64,000 bases of DNA, from the NCBI RefSeq assembly GCF_051014685.1, contig NW_027478389.1, forward strand, positions 1 to 64,000. Reading direction: 5' to 3'. This DNA is from Ptiloglossa arizonensis (Eukaryota; Arthropoda; Insecta; Hymenoptera; Colletidae). The position numbers were made by a program, and so were the translations under genes. The number at the start of each line of letters is the position of its first letter. Position 1 is the stretch's first letter. This document shows positions 1-14,089 of this stretch, piece by piece. The notes beneath the pieces are model-generated. The model made no database searches. It was not told the DNA's origin and worked only from the letters and a program-made list of their open reading frames with translations.

Positions 1-1900
1 AAACCCAAAAATTCGTATTGCATAGAAAGTAAAACTAGCCCGACTACAATCGTATGTTATTTTCCCCTAGGCCACTGGTTAAGCTCTGGAGCATAGAATG
101 CAAAAATTTGTAGCCTTCTCAACCATATTCATGGCTCAAACTCCCATATCCGCGAGACAGATTTACGATAACCCCAAAAATTCCTGTCTTGCATTCTTGA
201 AAGTAGAAACACGTCCCGATACAACGGTATCGTGTATTTTTCCCCTAGGCGATTCGGGTTTAGCGTGGTGCAAGTCCGCAAAGTGCGTAAAATTTGTTGC
301 TTCTCAACCATTTCCTTGGCTTCAATCTACCCATATAGCGAAACGATTTACATAACCCAGTAATTCATTAGTGCTCTTGAAGTAGTAAATCGTTCCCTTA
401 CATACGGTACGTGTATTTTTTCCCTAGGCTATTCTGGTTAAGCGTTTCTGAGCAGCAGAGTAGTGGCGAAATAATTGTTGCTTCTCAACATTCTTGCTTT
501 CAAACTCTCCATAACTCGCGTACAGGATTGACCTAACCCTAGAAATTTCCTCTTAGTCTTCCTTCTAAATTAGAAACGCTCCATTAACAAACGATGTAAT
601 TTTACTCTAATTCTCCTAGCCATCCTGGGTAAGCGTGTGAACAGCAGAATGCGATATTAATGTGTTCTCTCAACCATTCTTGCTTCAAATTAATAGATGT
701 CCTGAACAATCTTACCTAATACCCTTTCATTCCTGCAGAGTCTGTATCGTTTTAAAGAAAAATTCAATTAAATTAAATCATCTATACTTTTCCAATCAAA
801 ATACTTCCCTTAATCAATTTAAGCGGTGGAGCAACAGAATTGCGTAAATAAGCGGTGTGGACATACAAACTTCAAAATTCTTATCTTCATACACCCATAT
901 CGCGCGAACAGAGTACCTAGACCATAATAGTACTATTGCAGTCCGATAGTAGAAAAGCAGCCGATTTAAACGGTGAGGGGCCGTATCTCATCCCTCAACC
1001 ATTCGTTAACACTGACACAATTGCGAATATTTTGCCTCTCATTCTCTCATGTCTTCACTCAAATAAGCCATACTCGCAAAAATAACCTAACCCAAACTTC
1101 CTGTTGCATTCCAAAAGTAAAACGCGCCAGAATACAACGTATTACCTATTTCCCTAGCCATTCTGTTAAGCGTTTGGTAGCAGCAATTCGAACTATTTGT
1201 TCCTTGCGTCATCCATTTCTGCTGCACAAAACGCCCATATCTCGCGAACGGATTGAACCTAACACAAAAATTACTGCTGCGATCTGAAAGTAAAAAACTA
1301 CCCGATATAACTTATTAATCTTTTCCCTAGCCATTCTGTAGCGTTTGAAGCAGCAAAGTGCCGAAATATTTGTACTACTCTCCATATCTACATGCTTAAA
1401 ACCATCCCTTCAATATGTCGCTGAACGTATTGACCAAACCCCAACATTCCTTCACCTCTACATACGTAAAAAACTCGACAACCATTACACGTTTATTATT
1501 ACTTTCCCCAATTGCCAATCTTTAAGCGTTCAGCAACAAATCCTAAAAAAATTAATCTTCCCTCACAAACACATATCTCCCCTTCAAATCAACACCATAT
1601 CACCCAACGTTTTACCTAACCCAAAAATTCCTATTCATCTAAAGTATAAACTCTCCCTAGTACAACCGTATCCTAATAATGTTTCCTCCTCCATTCTTAC
1701 GACTGAGCAGCAGAAGTGCAAAGATTTTATCCTACTCAATCTTTCTAGCCTCAACTCCATAACTCTCGTCGGATTATACCTAACCCAAAATCCCCTATCG
1801 CATCTGAAAGTAGAATCTCGCCCGATACAACGGTATGAGCAATTTTTTCCTAGGCCCATTCTGGTTACGCGATTGGAGCAGCAGAAGTGCGAAAAAATTT
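1..1900 (+). repeat. Severely corrupted satellite monomers at the left edge
   Basis: The 177-bp period is still visible, but each monomer carries many small insertions, deletions and substitutions. Private variants of the clean segment at 20.28-22.18 kb survive in order: AGTAGTAA near 390 (clean about 20,658), CGCGTACAG near 517 (20,792), CATCCTGG near 620 (20,882), CTTCATACACCC near 885 (21,130), CATCCATTTCT near 1,208 (21,468), CACAAAAATTACTGCTGCG near 1,263 (21,517) and CCCTATCGCATCTG near 1,794 (22,062). The stretch is therefore a degraded copy of that segment rather than unrelated sequence. No gene or other element is visible. Low-accuracy sequence is the preferred explanation; true decay at an array edge is the alternative. 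Confidence 0.85.
1380..1690 (+). other. G-depleted patch within the corrupted satellite
   Basis: On the plus strand guanine nearly disappears here. The 60-base rows starting at 1,441, 1,501, 1,561 and 1,621 hold about 3, 4, 1 and 3 G respectively, against about 11 expected from the consensus. Cytosine is not lost in parallel, so the bias is strand-asymmetric. The patch aligns with clean sequence near 21.65-21.95 kb. The replacements are of mixed kinds, which does not fit a simple C-to-T deamination signature. Strand-specific read error is the simplest reading. Confidence 0.6.
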
Positions 1901-2109
1901 GATTACCATCTCAACCATTTCTTAGCTTCAAACTCCCGTATACTCGCGAACGGATTGACCTAACCAAAAATCCTCTTGCGTCTGAAAGTAGAAACTCGTC
2001 CGGTTACAACTGTATGTGTATTTTTTCCCTTGGCCATCTGGTTAAGCGGTTGGAGCAGCAGAAGTGCGAAAAATTTGTTACCTTCTCAACCATTTCTTAT
2101 CTCCCCAAA

Positions 2110-3360
2110 TCCCGTATCTCGCGAACGATTGACCTAACCCAAAAATTCCTATTGCGTCTGAAAGTAAGAAACTCGTCCGGTTACAACGGTGTGTGTATTT
2201 TTTCCCTAGCCATTCTGTAAGCGGTTGGAGCAGCAGAAGTGCGGAAATATTTTCATGCCTTCTCAACCAATTCTTAGCTTCAAACTCCCACATCTCTCGC
2301 GAACGGATTGACCTAACCCAAAAATTCGTATTGCATTTTGAAATTATAAAACTCGCCGATTACAACGGTATGTGTATTTTTCCCTAGGCCCTTCTGGTTA
2401 AGCGATTGGAGCGACAGAATTGCGAAATATTTGTGCCTTCCTCAACATTTCTTGGCTTCGAACTCCATATCTCGCGAACGGATTGACCAACCCAAAAATC
2501 CTTTTGCATCTGAAAGTAGAAACCTGCCCGATTACACCGGTATGTGTATTTTTTCCCCAGGCCATTATGGTTAAGCGTTTGGAGCGCAGAATTGCGAAAA
2601 ATTGGTCTCCTTCTCAACCATTTCTCAGCTTCAAACTCCCATACTCTCGCGAACTATTGACAACCCAAAATTCCTATTGCATCGGAAAGTAGAAGCTCGC
2701 CCGATTACAACGGTACGTGTATTTTCCTCCAGGCCTTTCTGGTTAAGCGACGGAGCAGCAGAATTGCGAAATATTTGTTGTCTTCTGAACCATTGCTTGG
2801 TTTCAAACTCCCATATCTCGCGACGGATTGACAAAACCCAAAAATCCTGCTGCGTCTGAAAGTAGAAACTCCGCCCGATATACAACGGTTTGTGTAATTT
2901 TTTCCTCTAGGCCATTCTGGTTAAGCGATTGGAGCAGCAGAAGTACGAAAAATTTGTTACCCCTTCTCAACTATTCTTAGCTTCAAAGTCCCATATCTCG
3001 CTAACGGATTGACCAAACCCAAAAATTCCTGCAGCGTCTGAAAGTAGAACTCGCCCGATTACAACGGTATGTGTATTTCCCCACTAGGCCATTCTGGTTA
3101 AGCGACTGGAGCAGCAGAGTGCGAAAATTTGTTACCTTCTCAACCATTTCTTAGCTTCAAACTCCCGGTCATCTCGCGAACGGATTGACCTACCCAAAAA
3201 TTCCTATTGCGTCTGAAAGTATAAACTCGTCCGGTTACAACTGTATGTGCTATTTTTTTCCCTTGGCCATTCTGGTTAAGCGGTTGGAGCAGCAGAAGTG
3301 CGAAAAAATTTGTTTACCTTCTCAACCATTCCTTATCTCCAACTCCCGTATCTCGCGAAC
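2110..3360 (-). other. CENP-B-box-like motifs in the noisy segment (2 sites)
   Basis: Perfect matches to the nine fixed bases of nTTCGnnnnAnnCGGGn on the minus strand have their plus-strand CCCG at 2,111 and 3,345. Two further copies, near 1,937 and 3,166, are broken by single-base noise (CCCGTATACTCGCG and CCCGGTCATCTCGCG). Their clean counterparts near 22,200 and 23,438 are intact. Confidence 0.6.
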
Positions 3361-6300
3361 GGATTGACCTAACCCAAAAATTCCTATTGCGTCTGAAGTA
3401 GAAACTCGTCCGGTTACAACGGTGTGTGTATTTTTCCCTAGGCCATTCTGGGTTAAGCGGTTGGTCGCAGCAGAAGTGCGAAATATTTCTTGCCTTCTCA
3501 ACCATTTCTTAGGCTTCAAACTCCACATTCGCGAACGGATTGACCTAACCCCCAAAGCTTCGTATTGCATTTGAAATTATACAACTCGCCCGATTACAAC
3601 GGTATGTGTATTTTTTCCTAGGCCATTCTGGTTAAGCGATTGGAGCAGCAGAATTGCGGAAAATATTTTGCCTTCCTCATCATTTCTTGGCTTCGAACTC
3701 CATATCTCGCGAACGGATTGACCCAACCCAAAAATTCCTTTTGCATCTGAAAGTAGAAACTCGCCCGATTACACCGGTACGTGTATTTCCCCCTAGGCCA
3801 TTCTGGTTAAGCGACGGAGCAGCAGAAGTGCAAAAAATTTGTTGTCTTGTCAACCATTTCTTAGCTTCAAAGTCCCATATCTCGCGAACGATTGACGAAA
3901 CACAGAAATTCCTGCTGCGTCCTGAAAGTAGAAACTCGCTCGATTACAACGGTATTGTATTTTTTCCCTAGGCCATTCTGGTTAAGTGTTTGGAGCAACA
4001 GAAGTGCAAAAAATTTTGTTGCCCTTCTCAACCATTTCTTAGCCGCAAACACCCATATCCTCGCGAACTGGATGACCTACCCAAAAATTCCTCTAGCCTC
4101 TGAAAGTAGAAACTCGTCCGGCTTACAACGGTATGTGTATTTTTTCCCTAGGCCATTCTGGTTAAGCGTTTGGAGCAGCAGAATGCGAAATATTTGTTGC
4201 CTTCTGAACCATTCTCTTGGTTTCAAACTCCCCATAATCTCGCGAAACGGATTGACAAAACCAAAATCTTCCTGCTGCGTCTGAAAGTAGAAACTCGCCC
4301 GATTACAACGGTGGTTTTTGTGTATTTTTTCTCTAGGCCATTCTGGTTTAAGCGATTGGGAGCAGCAGAAGTACGAAAAATTTGTTACCTTCTCAAACTA
4401 TTTCTTAGCTTCAAAGTCCATATCTCCGCAACGGATTGACCAAACCCCAAAAATTCCTGCAGCGTCTGAAACGTAGAAACATCGCCCGATTTACAACGGT
4501 ATGGTGTATTTCCCCCACTAGGCCATTCTGGTTAGGCGACTGGAGCAGCAGAAGTGCCAAAAAATTTGTGTCTTGTCAACCATTTCTTAGTTTCAAGTCC
4601 CATATCTCGCGAACCGGATTGACCTTACCCAAAAATTCCTATTACGTCTGAAAGTAGAAACTCGTCCGGTTACAACGGTATGTGTATTTCCCCCTAGGCC
4701 ATTCTGGTTAAGCGACTGGCGCAGCAGAAGTGCAAAAAATTTGTTGTCCTTGTCAACCATTTCTTAGCTTCAAAGTCCCATATCTCGCGAACGATTGACC
4801 AAACACCGAAATTCCTGCTGTCGGTCTGAATGTAGAACCTCGCTGGATTACAACGGTATGTGTATTTTTTCCCTTGGCCATTCTGGTTAAGCGGGTAGAG
4901 CAGCAGAAGTGCGAAATATTTGTTGACTTCTCAACCATTTCTAGGCTTCAAACTCCATATCTCGCGAACGCATTGAGCTAACCCAAAATTCCTGCAGCGG
5001 TCTGAACGTAGAACTCGCCGATTACAACGTATGTGTATTTTTTCCCCAGGCCATTCTGCTTAAAGCGTTTGGAGCAGCAGAATTGCGAAAAATTTGTCGC
5101 CTTCCAACCATTTCCTCAGCTTCAAACTCCCAATCTCGCGAACGGATTGACCCAACCCAAGAATTCCTTTTGCATCTGAAAGTAGAAACTCGCCGATTAC
5201 AACGGCACGTGTATTTCCCCACTAGGGCCATCTGGTTAAGCGACTGTGTGCAGCAGAAGTGCAAAAAATTTGTTGTCTTGTCACCAATTCCTTAGCTTCA
5301 ATAGTCCCATAACTCCCGAACGAGATGACCTAACCAAAATTCCTATTGGCTCTGAAAGTTGAAACTCGTCCGGTTACACAGGCATGTGTATTTTTTTCCT
5401 AGGCCATTCTAGTTAAGCTCTTTGGAGCAGCAGAAATGCGAAAGATTTGTTGCCTTTCTGAACCATTTCTTGCTTCAAACTCCCATATCTCGCGAACGGA
5501 TTGACAAAACCCAAAAATTCCCTGCCTGAGTCTGAAGTAGAAACTCGCCCCGATTACAACGGTTTGTGTATTTTTTCTCTAGGCCATTCTGGTTAAGCGA
5601 TTGGAGTCAGCAGAAGTGCGAAAAATTTGTTACCTTCTCAACTATTTCTTAGCTTCAAAGTCCATATCTAGCGAACGGATTGACCAAACCCAAAAATTCG
5701 TGCAGCGTCCCCTGAACCGGTAGAAACTCGCCCGATTACAACGGTATGTGTATTTTTTTCCCCCAGGCCATTCTGGTTAAGCGTTTGGGAGCAGCAGAAT
5801 TGCGAAAATTTGTCGCCTTTCCAACCATTTTCTCAGCTTCAAACTCCCATATCTCGCGAACGGATTGACCAAACCAAAAATTCCTTTTGCATCTGAAGTA
5901 GAACCTCGCCCGATTACAACGGTACGTGTGTTTCCCCCTAGGCCCATTCTGGTTAAGCGACTGAAGCAGCAGAAGTGCAAAAAATTTGTTGTCCCTTGTC
6001 ACCATTCCTTTAGCTTCAAAAGTCCATATCTCGCGAACGGAATGACCAAACACAGAAATTCCTGCTGCGTCTGAAAGTAGAACCCGCCTCGATTACAAAG
6101 GTATGTTGTATTTTTTCCCTGGGCCATTCTGTTAAGCGTTTGGAGCAACAAGAAGTGCGAAAAATTTGTTGCTGCCTCTCAACCATTTCTTAGCTTCAAA
6201 CTCCCATATCTCGCGAACGGATTGACCAAACCCCAAAAAATTCCTATTGCATCTGAAAGTAGAAAACTCGCCCGATTACAACGGTACGTGTATTTTTTCC

Positions 6301-7146
6301 CTAGGCCATTCTGGTTAAGCGATTGAGCCAGCAGAAGTGCCGAAAAATTTGTTGCCTCTTCAACCATTTCTTAGCTTCAAACTCCCATATCTCGCCGAAT
6401 GGATTGACCCTAACCGCAAAAAATTCCTATTGCCTCTGAAAGTAGAAACTCGTCCGTTACAACGGTATGTGTATTTTATCCCTAGGCCATTCTAGTTAAG
6501 CGTTTGGAGAAGCAGAACCTGCGAAATATTTGTTGCCTTCTCAACCATTTCTATGGCTTCAAACTCCCATATCTCGCGAACAGATATTGACTAACCCAAA
6601 AATTCCTCCTGCAGCGTCTGAAACGTAGAAACTCGTCCGGTTACAAAAGGCATGTGTATTTTTTTCCCTAGGCCATTCTAGTTAAGCGTTTGGAGCAGCA
6701 GAAGTGCGAAATATTTGTTGCCTTCTCAAACCATTTTCTTTGGCTTCAAACCTCCCATATCTCGCGAACAGATTGAACCTAACCCAAAAATTCCTGCAGC
6801 GTCTGAACGTAGTAACTCGCCCGATACAACGGTATGCGTATTTCTTCGCCAGGCGAATCAGGTTAAGCGTTTGGACCAGCAGAATTGCGAAAAATTTGTT
6901 GTCTTCTCAACCATTCCTTAGCTTCAAACTCCCATATGTCAGCGAACCGATTGACCTAACAAAAATTCCTATTACGTTCTGAAAGTAGAAACTCGTCGGT
7001 TACAACGGTATGTGAATTTTTTCCCTAAGCCATTCTGGTTAAGTGTTTGGAGCACAGAAGTGCGAAAAATTTGTTGCCAACTCAACGATTTCTTAGCTTC
7101 AAACTCTCATATCTCGCGAACGGATTGACCTAACCCAAAATTCCTA

Positions 7147-7800
7147 TTGCCTCTGAAAGTAGAAACTCGTCCGGTTACAACGGCATGTGTATTTTTTTCC
7201 CCTAGGCCATTCTGGTTAAGTGTTTGGAGCAACAGAAGTGCGAAAATTTGTTGCCTTCCCAACCATTTCTTAGCTTCAAACCTCCCCATATCTCGCGAAC
7301 GGATTGACCTAACCCAAAAATTCCTCATTGCCTCATTGTCAGAAAGTAGAAACTTCGTCCCGGTTACAACGGCATGTGTATTTTTTTCCTAGGCCATTCT
7401 AGTTAAGCGTTTGGAGCAGCAGAAGTGCGAAAAATTTGTCGCTTCTCAACCAATTTCGTTAGCTTCAAACGTCCCATATCTCGCGAACGGATTGACCAAA
7501 CCCAAAAATTCCTGCAGCGTCTGGAACGTAGAAACTCGCCCCGATTACAACGGTTTGTGTATTTTTTCTCTAGGCCATTCTGGTTTAAGCGATTGGAGCA
7601 GCAGAAGTACGAAAAATTTGTTACCTTCTCAACTATTTCTTAGCTTCAAAGTCCATATCTCGCTAACGGATTGACCAAACCCAAAAATTCCTGCAGCGTC
7701 TGAACGTAGAAACTCGCCGATTACAACGGTATGTGTATTTTTTCCCCAGGCCATTCTGGTTAAGCGTTTGGAGCAGCAGAATTGCGAAAAATTTGTCGCC
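7147..7800 (+). repeat. About three extra monomers relative to the 27.55 kb copy
   Basis: Up to about 7,147 the sequence follows 27.55 kb, and from about 7,790 it follows 27.66 kb. Between these points it is 643 bp long, against about 104 bp in the clean copy. The difference is about 539 bp, or three monomers plus noise. The inserted monomers carry variants otherwise found near 29.50-29.82 kb (GGCATGTG followed by AAGTGTTTGGAGCAACAG) and near 30.2-30.4 kb (GGTTTGTG and CGCTAACGG). This looks like a patch from another part of the array, by conversion, unequal exchange or misassembly. Confidence 0.65.
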
Positions 7801-10800
7801 TTCTCAAACATTCTTCAGCTTCAAATCCCATATCTCGCGAACGGATTGACCAACCCAAAATTCCTATTGCATCTGAAAGTAGAAACTCGCCGATTACAAC
7901 GGTACGTGTATTTCCCCACTAGGCCATTCTGGTTAAGCGACTGGAGCAGCAGAAGTGCAAAAAATTTGGTTGTCTTGTCAACCATTTCTTAGCTTCAAAG
8001 TCCCACATCTCGCGACGGATTGACCAAACACAGAAATTCCTGCTGCGTCTGAAAGTAGGAACCCGCTCGATTACAAAGGTATGTGTATTTTTTCCCTGGG
8101 CCATTCGGGTTAAGCGTTTAGAGCAACAGAAGTGCGAAAAATTTGTTGCCTTCTCAACCATTTCTTAGCTTCAAACTCCATATCTCGCGAACGGATTGAC
8201 CTTACCCAAAAATTCCTGCAGCGTCTGAACGTAGAAACTCGCCCGATTACAACGGTATAGTGTATTTTTTTCCCCAGCCCATTCTGGTTAAGCGTTTGGA
8301 GCAGCAGAATTGCGAAAAATTTGTCGCCTTCCCAACATTTCTCAGCTTCAAACTCCAATATCTCGCGAACGGATTGACCAAACCCAAAAATTCCTTCTGC
8401 ACTCTGAAAGTAGGAAACTCGCCCGATTACAACGGTACGTGTATTTCCCCACTAGGCCATTCTGGTTAAGCGACTGGAGCGCAGAAGTGCAAAGAATTTG
8501 TTGTCTTGTCAACCATTTCTTAGCTTCAAAGTCCCATATCTCGCGAACGGATTGACCAAACACAGAATTCCTGCTGCGTCTGAAAAGTAGAAACTCGCCC
8601 GATTACAACGGTTTTTGTATTTTTTCTCTAGGCCATTCTGGTTAAGCGATTGGAGCAGCAGAAGTGCGAAAATTTGTTACCTTCTCAACTATTTCTAGCT
8701 TCAAAGTCCCATATCTCGCGAACGGATTGACCAAAACCCAAAAAAATTCCTATTGCATCTGAAAGGTAGAAACTCGCCCGACTTACAACGGTACGTGTAT
8801 TTTTTCCCTAGGCCATTCTGGTTTAAGCGATTGGAGCAGCAGAAGTGCGAAAAAATTTGTTGCCTTCTCAACCATTTCTTAGCTTCAAACTCCCATATCT
8901 CGCGAATGATTGGACCTAACCCAAAATTCCTATTGCCTCTGAAAGTAGAAACTCGTCCGGTTACAACGGTATGTGTATTTTATCCTAGGCCCATTCTAGT
9001 TAAGCGTTTGGGGAGCAGCAGAACTGCGAAATATTTGTTGCCTTCTCAACCATTTCTTGGCTTCAAACTCCCATATCTCGCGAACAGATTGACCTAAACC
9101 CAAAAATTCCTGCAGCGTCTGAACGTAGAAACTCGTCCGGTTACAAAGGCATGTGTATTTTTTTCCCTAGGCCATTCTAGTTAAGCGTTTAGGAGCAGCC
9201 AGAAGTGCGAAATATTTGTCGCCTTCTCAACCATTTCTTGGCTTCAAACTCCCATATCTCGCGAACAGATTGACCTAACCCCAAAAATTCCTGCAGCGTC
9301 TGAACGTAGTAACTCGCCCGATTACAACGGTATGCGTATTTCCTTCGCCAGGCGAATCTGGTTAAGCGTTTGGACCAGCAGAATTGCGAAAAATTTGTTG
9401 TCTTCTCAACCATTCCCTTAGCTTCAAACTCCCATATGTCGCGAACGGATTGACCTAACCCAAAAATTCCTATTACGTCTGAAAGTAGAAACTCGTCCGG
9501 TTACAACGGTATGTGAATTTTTTCCCCTAAGCCATTCTGGTTAAGTGTTTTGGAGCAACAGAAGTGCGAAAAATTTGTTGCCAACTCAACCATTTCTTAG
9601 ATTCAAACTCTCATATCTTGCGAACGGATTGACCTAAAACAAAAATTCCTATTGCCTCTGAAAGTAGAAACTCGTCCGGTTACAACGGCATGTGTATTTT
9701 TTTCCCTAGGCCATTCTGGTTAAGTGTTTGGAGCAACAGAAGTGCGAAAAATTTGTTGCCTTCCCAACCATTTCTTAGCTTCAAAACTCCCATATCTCGC
9801 GAACGGATTGACCTAACCCAAAAATTCCTATTGCCTCTGAAAGTAGAAACTCGTCCGGTTACAACGGCATGTGTTATTTTTTTCCCTAGGCCATTCTAGT
9901 TAAAGCGTTTGGGAGCAGCAAAAGTGCGAAAAATTTGTCGCTTTCTCAAACCATTTCTTAGCTTCAAACTCCCATATCTCGCGAACGGATTGACCAAACC
10001 CAAAAATTCCTATTGCATCTGAAAGTAGAAACTCGCCCGATTACAAAGGTATGTGTACTTTTTCTCCCTAGGCCATTCTGTTAAGCGTTTGGAGCAGCAG
10101 AATTGCGAAAAATTTGTTGTGTCTCAACATTTCTTAGCTTCAAACTCCCATATGTCGCGAACGGATTGACCTAACCCAGAAATTCCTGCTGCGTCTGAAA
10201 GTAGAAACTCGCCCGATTACAACGGTATGTGTATTTTTTCCCTAGCCATTCTGGTTAAGCGATTTGAGCAGCAGAAGTGCGAAAAATTTGATGCCTTCTC
10301 AACCATTTTCTTAGCTTCAAAGTCCATATCTCGCTAACGATTGACCAAACCCAAAAATTCCTGCAGCGTCTGAACGTAGAAACTCGCCCGATTACAACGG
10401 TTTGTGTATTTTTTCTCTAGGCCATTCTGGTTAAGCGATTGGAGCAGCAGAAGTACGAAAAATTTGTTAGCTTCTCAACTATTTCTTAGCTTCAAAGTCC
10501 CATATCTCGCTAACGGATTGACCAAACCCAAAAATTCCTGCAGCGTCTGAACGTAGAAACTCGCCCGATTACAACGGTATGTGTATTTTTTCCCAGGCCA
10601 TTCTGGTTAAGCGTTTGGAGCAGCAGAATTGCGAAAAATTTGTCGCCTTCCCAACCATTTCTCAGCTTCAAACTCCAATATCTCGCGAACGGATTGACCA
10701 AACCCCAAAAATTCCTTTTGCATCTGAAAGTAGAAACTCGCCCGATTACAACGGTACGTGTATTTCCCCACTAGGCCATTCTGGTTAAGCGACTGGAGCA

Positions 10801-13800
10801 GCAGAAGTGCAAAAAATTTGTTGTCTTGTCAACCATTTCTTAGCATCAAAGTCCCATACCTCGCGAACGGATAGACCAAACACAGAAATTCCAGCTGCGT
10901 CTGAAAGTAGGAAACCCCGCTCGATTACAAAGTATGTGTATTTTTTCCCTGGGCCATTCTGGTTAAGCGTTTGGAGCAACAGAAGTGCGAAAAATTTGTC
11001 GCCTTCTCAACCATTTCTTAGCTTCAAACTCCCATATCTCGCGAACGGATTGACCTTACCCAAAAATTCCTATTAGGTCTGAAAGTAGAAACTCGTCCGG
11101 TTACAACGGTATGTGAATTTTTTCCCTAGGCTATTCTGGTTAAGCGTTTGGAGCAGCAGAAGTGCGAATATTAGTTGCCTTCTCAACCATTTCTTAGCTT
11201 CAAACTCCCATATCTCGCGAACGGATTGACCTAACCCAAAATAAATATTGCATCTGAAAGTAGAAACTCGCCCGATTACAACGGTATGTGTATTTTTTCC
11301 CTAGGCCATTCTGGTTAAGTGTTTGGAGCAACAGAAGTGGCGAAAAATTTGTTGCCTTCTCAACGATTTCTTAGCTTCAAACTCCCATATCTCCCGAACG
11401 GAATGACCATAACCCCAAAAAATTCCTATTGGCTCTGAAAGTAGAAACTGGTCCGGTTACACAGGCATGTGTATTTTTTTCCCTAGGCCATTCTAGTTAA
11501 GCGTTTGGAGCAGCAGAAATGCGAAATATTTATTGCCTTCTCAACCATTTCTTGGCTTCAAACTCCATATCTCGCGAACAGATTGACCCTAACCCCAAAA
11601 ATTCCTGCAGCGTCTGAACGTAGAAACTCGCCCGATTACAACGGTATGCGTATTTCTTCCCAGGGCGAATCTGTTAAGCGTTTGGACCCAGCAGAATTGC
11701 GAAATATTTGTTGCCTTCTCAACCCATTTCTGGCTTCAAACTCCCATATCTCGCGAACAGATTGACCTAACCCAAAAATTCCTGCAGCGTCTGAACGTAG
11801 AAACTCGCCCGATTACAACGGTATGTGTATTTTTCCCCAGGCCATTCTGGTTAAGCGTTTGGAGCAGCAGAAGTGCGAAAATTTGTCGCCCTTCCCAACC
11901 ATTTCTTAGCTTCAAACTCCATATCTCGCGAACGGATTGACCTAAACCAAAAATCCTATTGCCCTCTGAAAGTAGAAACTCGTCCGGTTACAACGGTGTG
12001 TATATTTTTTTCCCTAGGCCATTCTGGTTAAGCGTTTGGAGCAGCAGAAATGCGAAACATTTGTTGCCTTCTGAACCATTTCTTGGCTTCAAACTCCCAT
12101 AACTCGCGAACGGATGACAAAACCCAAAAATTCCTGCTGATTCTGAAAGTAGAAACTCGCCCAGATTACAACGGTTTGTGTATTTTTTCTCTAGCCATTC
12201 TGGTTAAGCGATTGGAGCAGCAGAAGTGCGAAAAATTTGTTACCTTCTCAACTATTTCTTAGCTTCAAAGTCCCATATCTCGCTAACCGGATTGACCAAA
12301 ACCCAAAAATTCCTGCAGCGTCTGAACGTAGAAACTCGCCCGATTACAAACGTATGTGTATTTTTTCCCCAGGCCATTCTGGTTAAGCGTTTGGAGCAGC
12401 AGAATTGCGAAAAATTTGTCCGCCTTCCCAATCATTTCTCAGCTTCAAACTCCCTATCTCGCGAACGGATTGACCTTACCCAAAAATTCCTATTTAGGTC
12501 TGAAAGTAGAAACTCGTCCGGTTACAACGGTAATGTGAATTTTTTCCCTAGGCTATTTCTGGTTAAGCGTTTGGAGCAGCAGAAGTGCGAAATAATTAGT
12601 TGCCTTCTCAACCATTTCTTAGCTTCAAACTCACCCATATCTCGCGAACGGATTGACCTAACCAAAAATAAATATTGCATCTGAAAGTAGAAACTCGCCC
12701 GATTACAACGGTATGTGTATTTTTTTCCCTAGGCCATTCTGGTTAAGTGTTTTGGAGCAACAGAAGTGCGAAAAATTTGTTGCCTTCTCAACAGATTTCT
12801 TAGCTTCAAACTCCCATATCTCCCGAACGGAATGACCTAACCCCAAAAATTCCTATTGGCTCTGAAAGTAGAAACTCGTCCGGTTTACACATGCATGTGT
12901 ATTTTTTTCCCTAGGCCATTCTAGTTAAGCGTTTGGAGCAGCAGAAATGCGAATATTTATTGCCTTCTCACCATTTCTTGGCTTCAAACTCCCATATCTC
13001 GCGAACAGATTGACCTAACCCAAAATTCCTGCAGCGTCTGAACGTAGAAACTCGCCCCGATTACAACGGTATGCGTATATTCTTCCCCAGGCGAATCTGG
13101 TAAGCGTTTGGACCAGCAGAATTGCGAAATATTTGTTGCCTTCTCAACCATTTCTTGGCTTCAAACTCCCATATCTCGCGAACAGATTGACCTAACCCAA
13201 AAATTCCTGCAAGCGTCTGAACGTAGAAACTCGCCCGATTACAACGGTATGGTGTATTTTTTCCCCAGGCCATTCTGGTTAAGCGTTTGGAGCAGCAGAA
13301 GTGCGAAAAATTTGTCGCCCTTCCCAACCATTTCTTAGCTCAAACTCCCATATCTCGCGAACGGATTGACCTAACCCAAAAATACCTATTGCATCTGAAA
13401 GTAGAAACTCGCCCGATTACAACGGTATGTGTATTTTTTCCCTAGGCCATTCTGGTTAAGTGTTTGGAGCAACAGAAGTGCGGAAAAAATTAGTTGCCTT
13501 CTCAACCATTTCTTAGCTTCAAACTCCCATATCTCGCGAACGGATTGACCTAAACCAAAAATTCCTATTGCCTCTGAAAGTAGAAACTCGTCCGGTTACA
13601 ACGGTGTGTATATTTTTCCCTAGGCCATTCTGGTTAAGCGTTTGGAGCAGCAGAAATGCGAAACATTGTTGCCTTCTGAACCATTTCTTGGCTTCAAACT
13701 CCCATATCTCCGCGAACGGATTGACAAAACCCCAAAAATTCCTGCTGAGTCTGAAAGTAGAAACTCGCCAGATTACAACGGTTTGTGTATTTTTTCTCTA

Positions 13801-14089
13801 GGCCATTCTGGTTAAGCGATTGGAGCAGCAGAAGTGCGAAAAATTTGTTACCTTCTCAACTATTTCTTAGCTTCAAAGTCCCATATCTCGCGAACGGATT
13901 GACCAAACCCAAAAATTCGTGCAGCGTCTGAACGTAGAAACTCGCCGATTACAACGGTATGTGTATTTTTTCCCCAGGCCATTCTGGTTAAGCGTTTGGA
14001 GCAGCAGAAATGCGAAACATTTGTTGCCTTCTGAACCCATTTCTTGGCTTCAAACTCCATAACTCGCGAACGATTGACAAAACCCAAAA

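Noticed and set aside
1..1900. Unique flanking sequence at the array edge
   Set aside because: It first looks non-repetitive, but ordered private variants align it to 20.28-22.18 kb throughout, so it is corrupted satellite.
1345..1902. 185-codon open frame, the longest in the window
   Set aside because: It lies in the corrupted, G-poor left edge, where loss of G removes stop codons. The composition and repeat register show satellite, not a gene.
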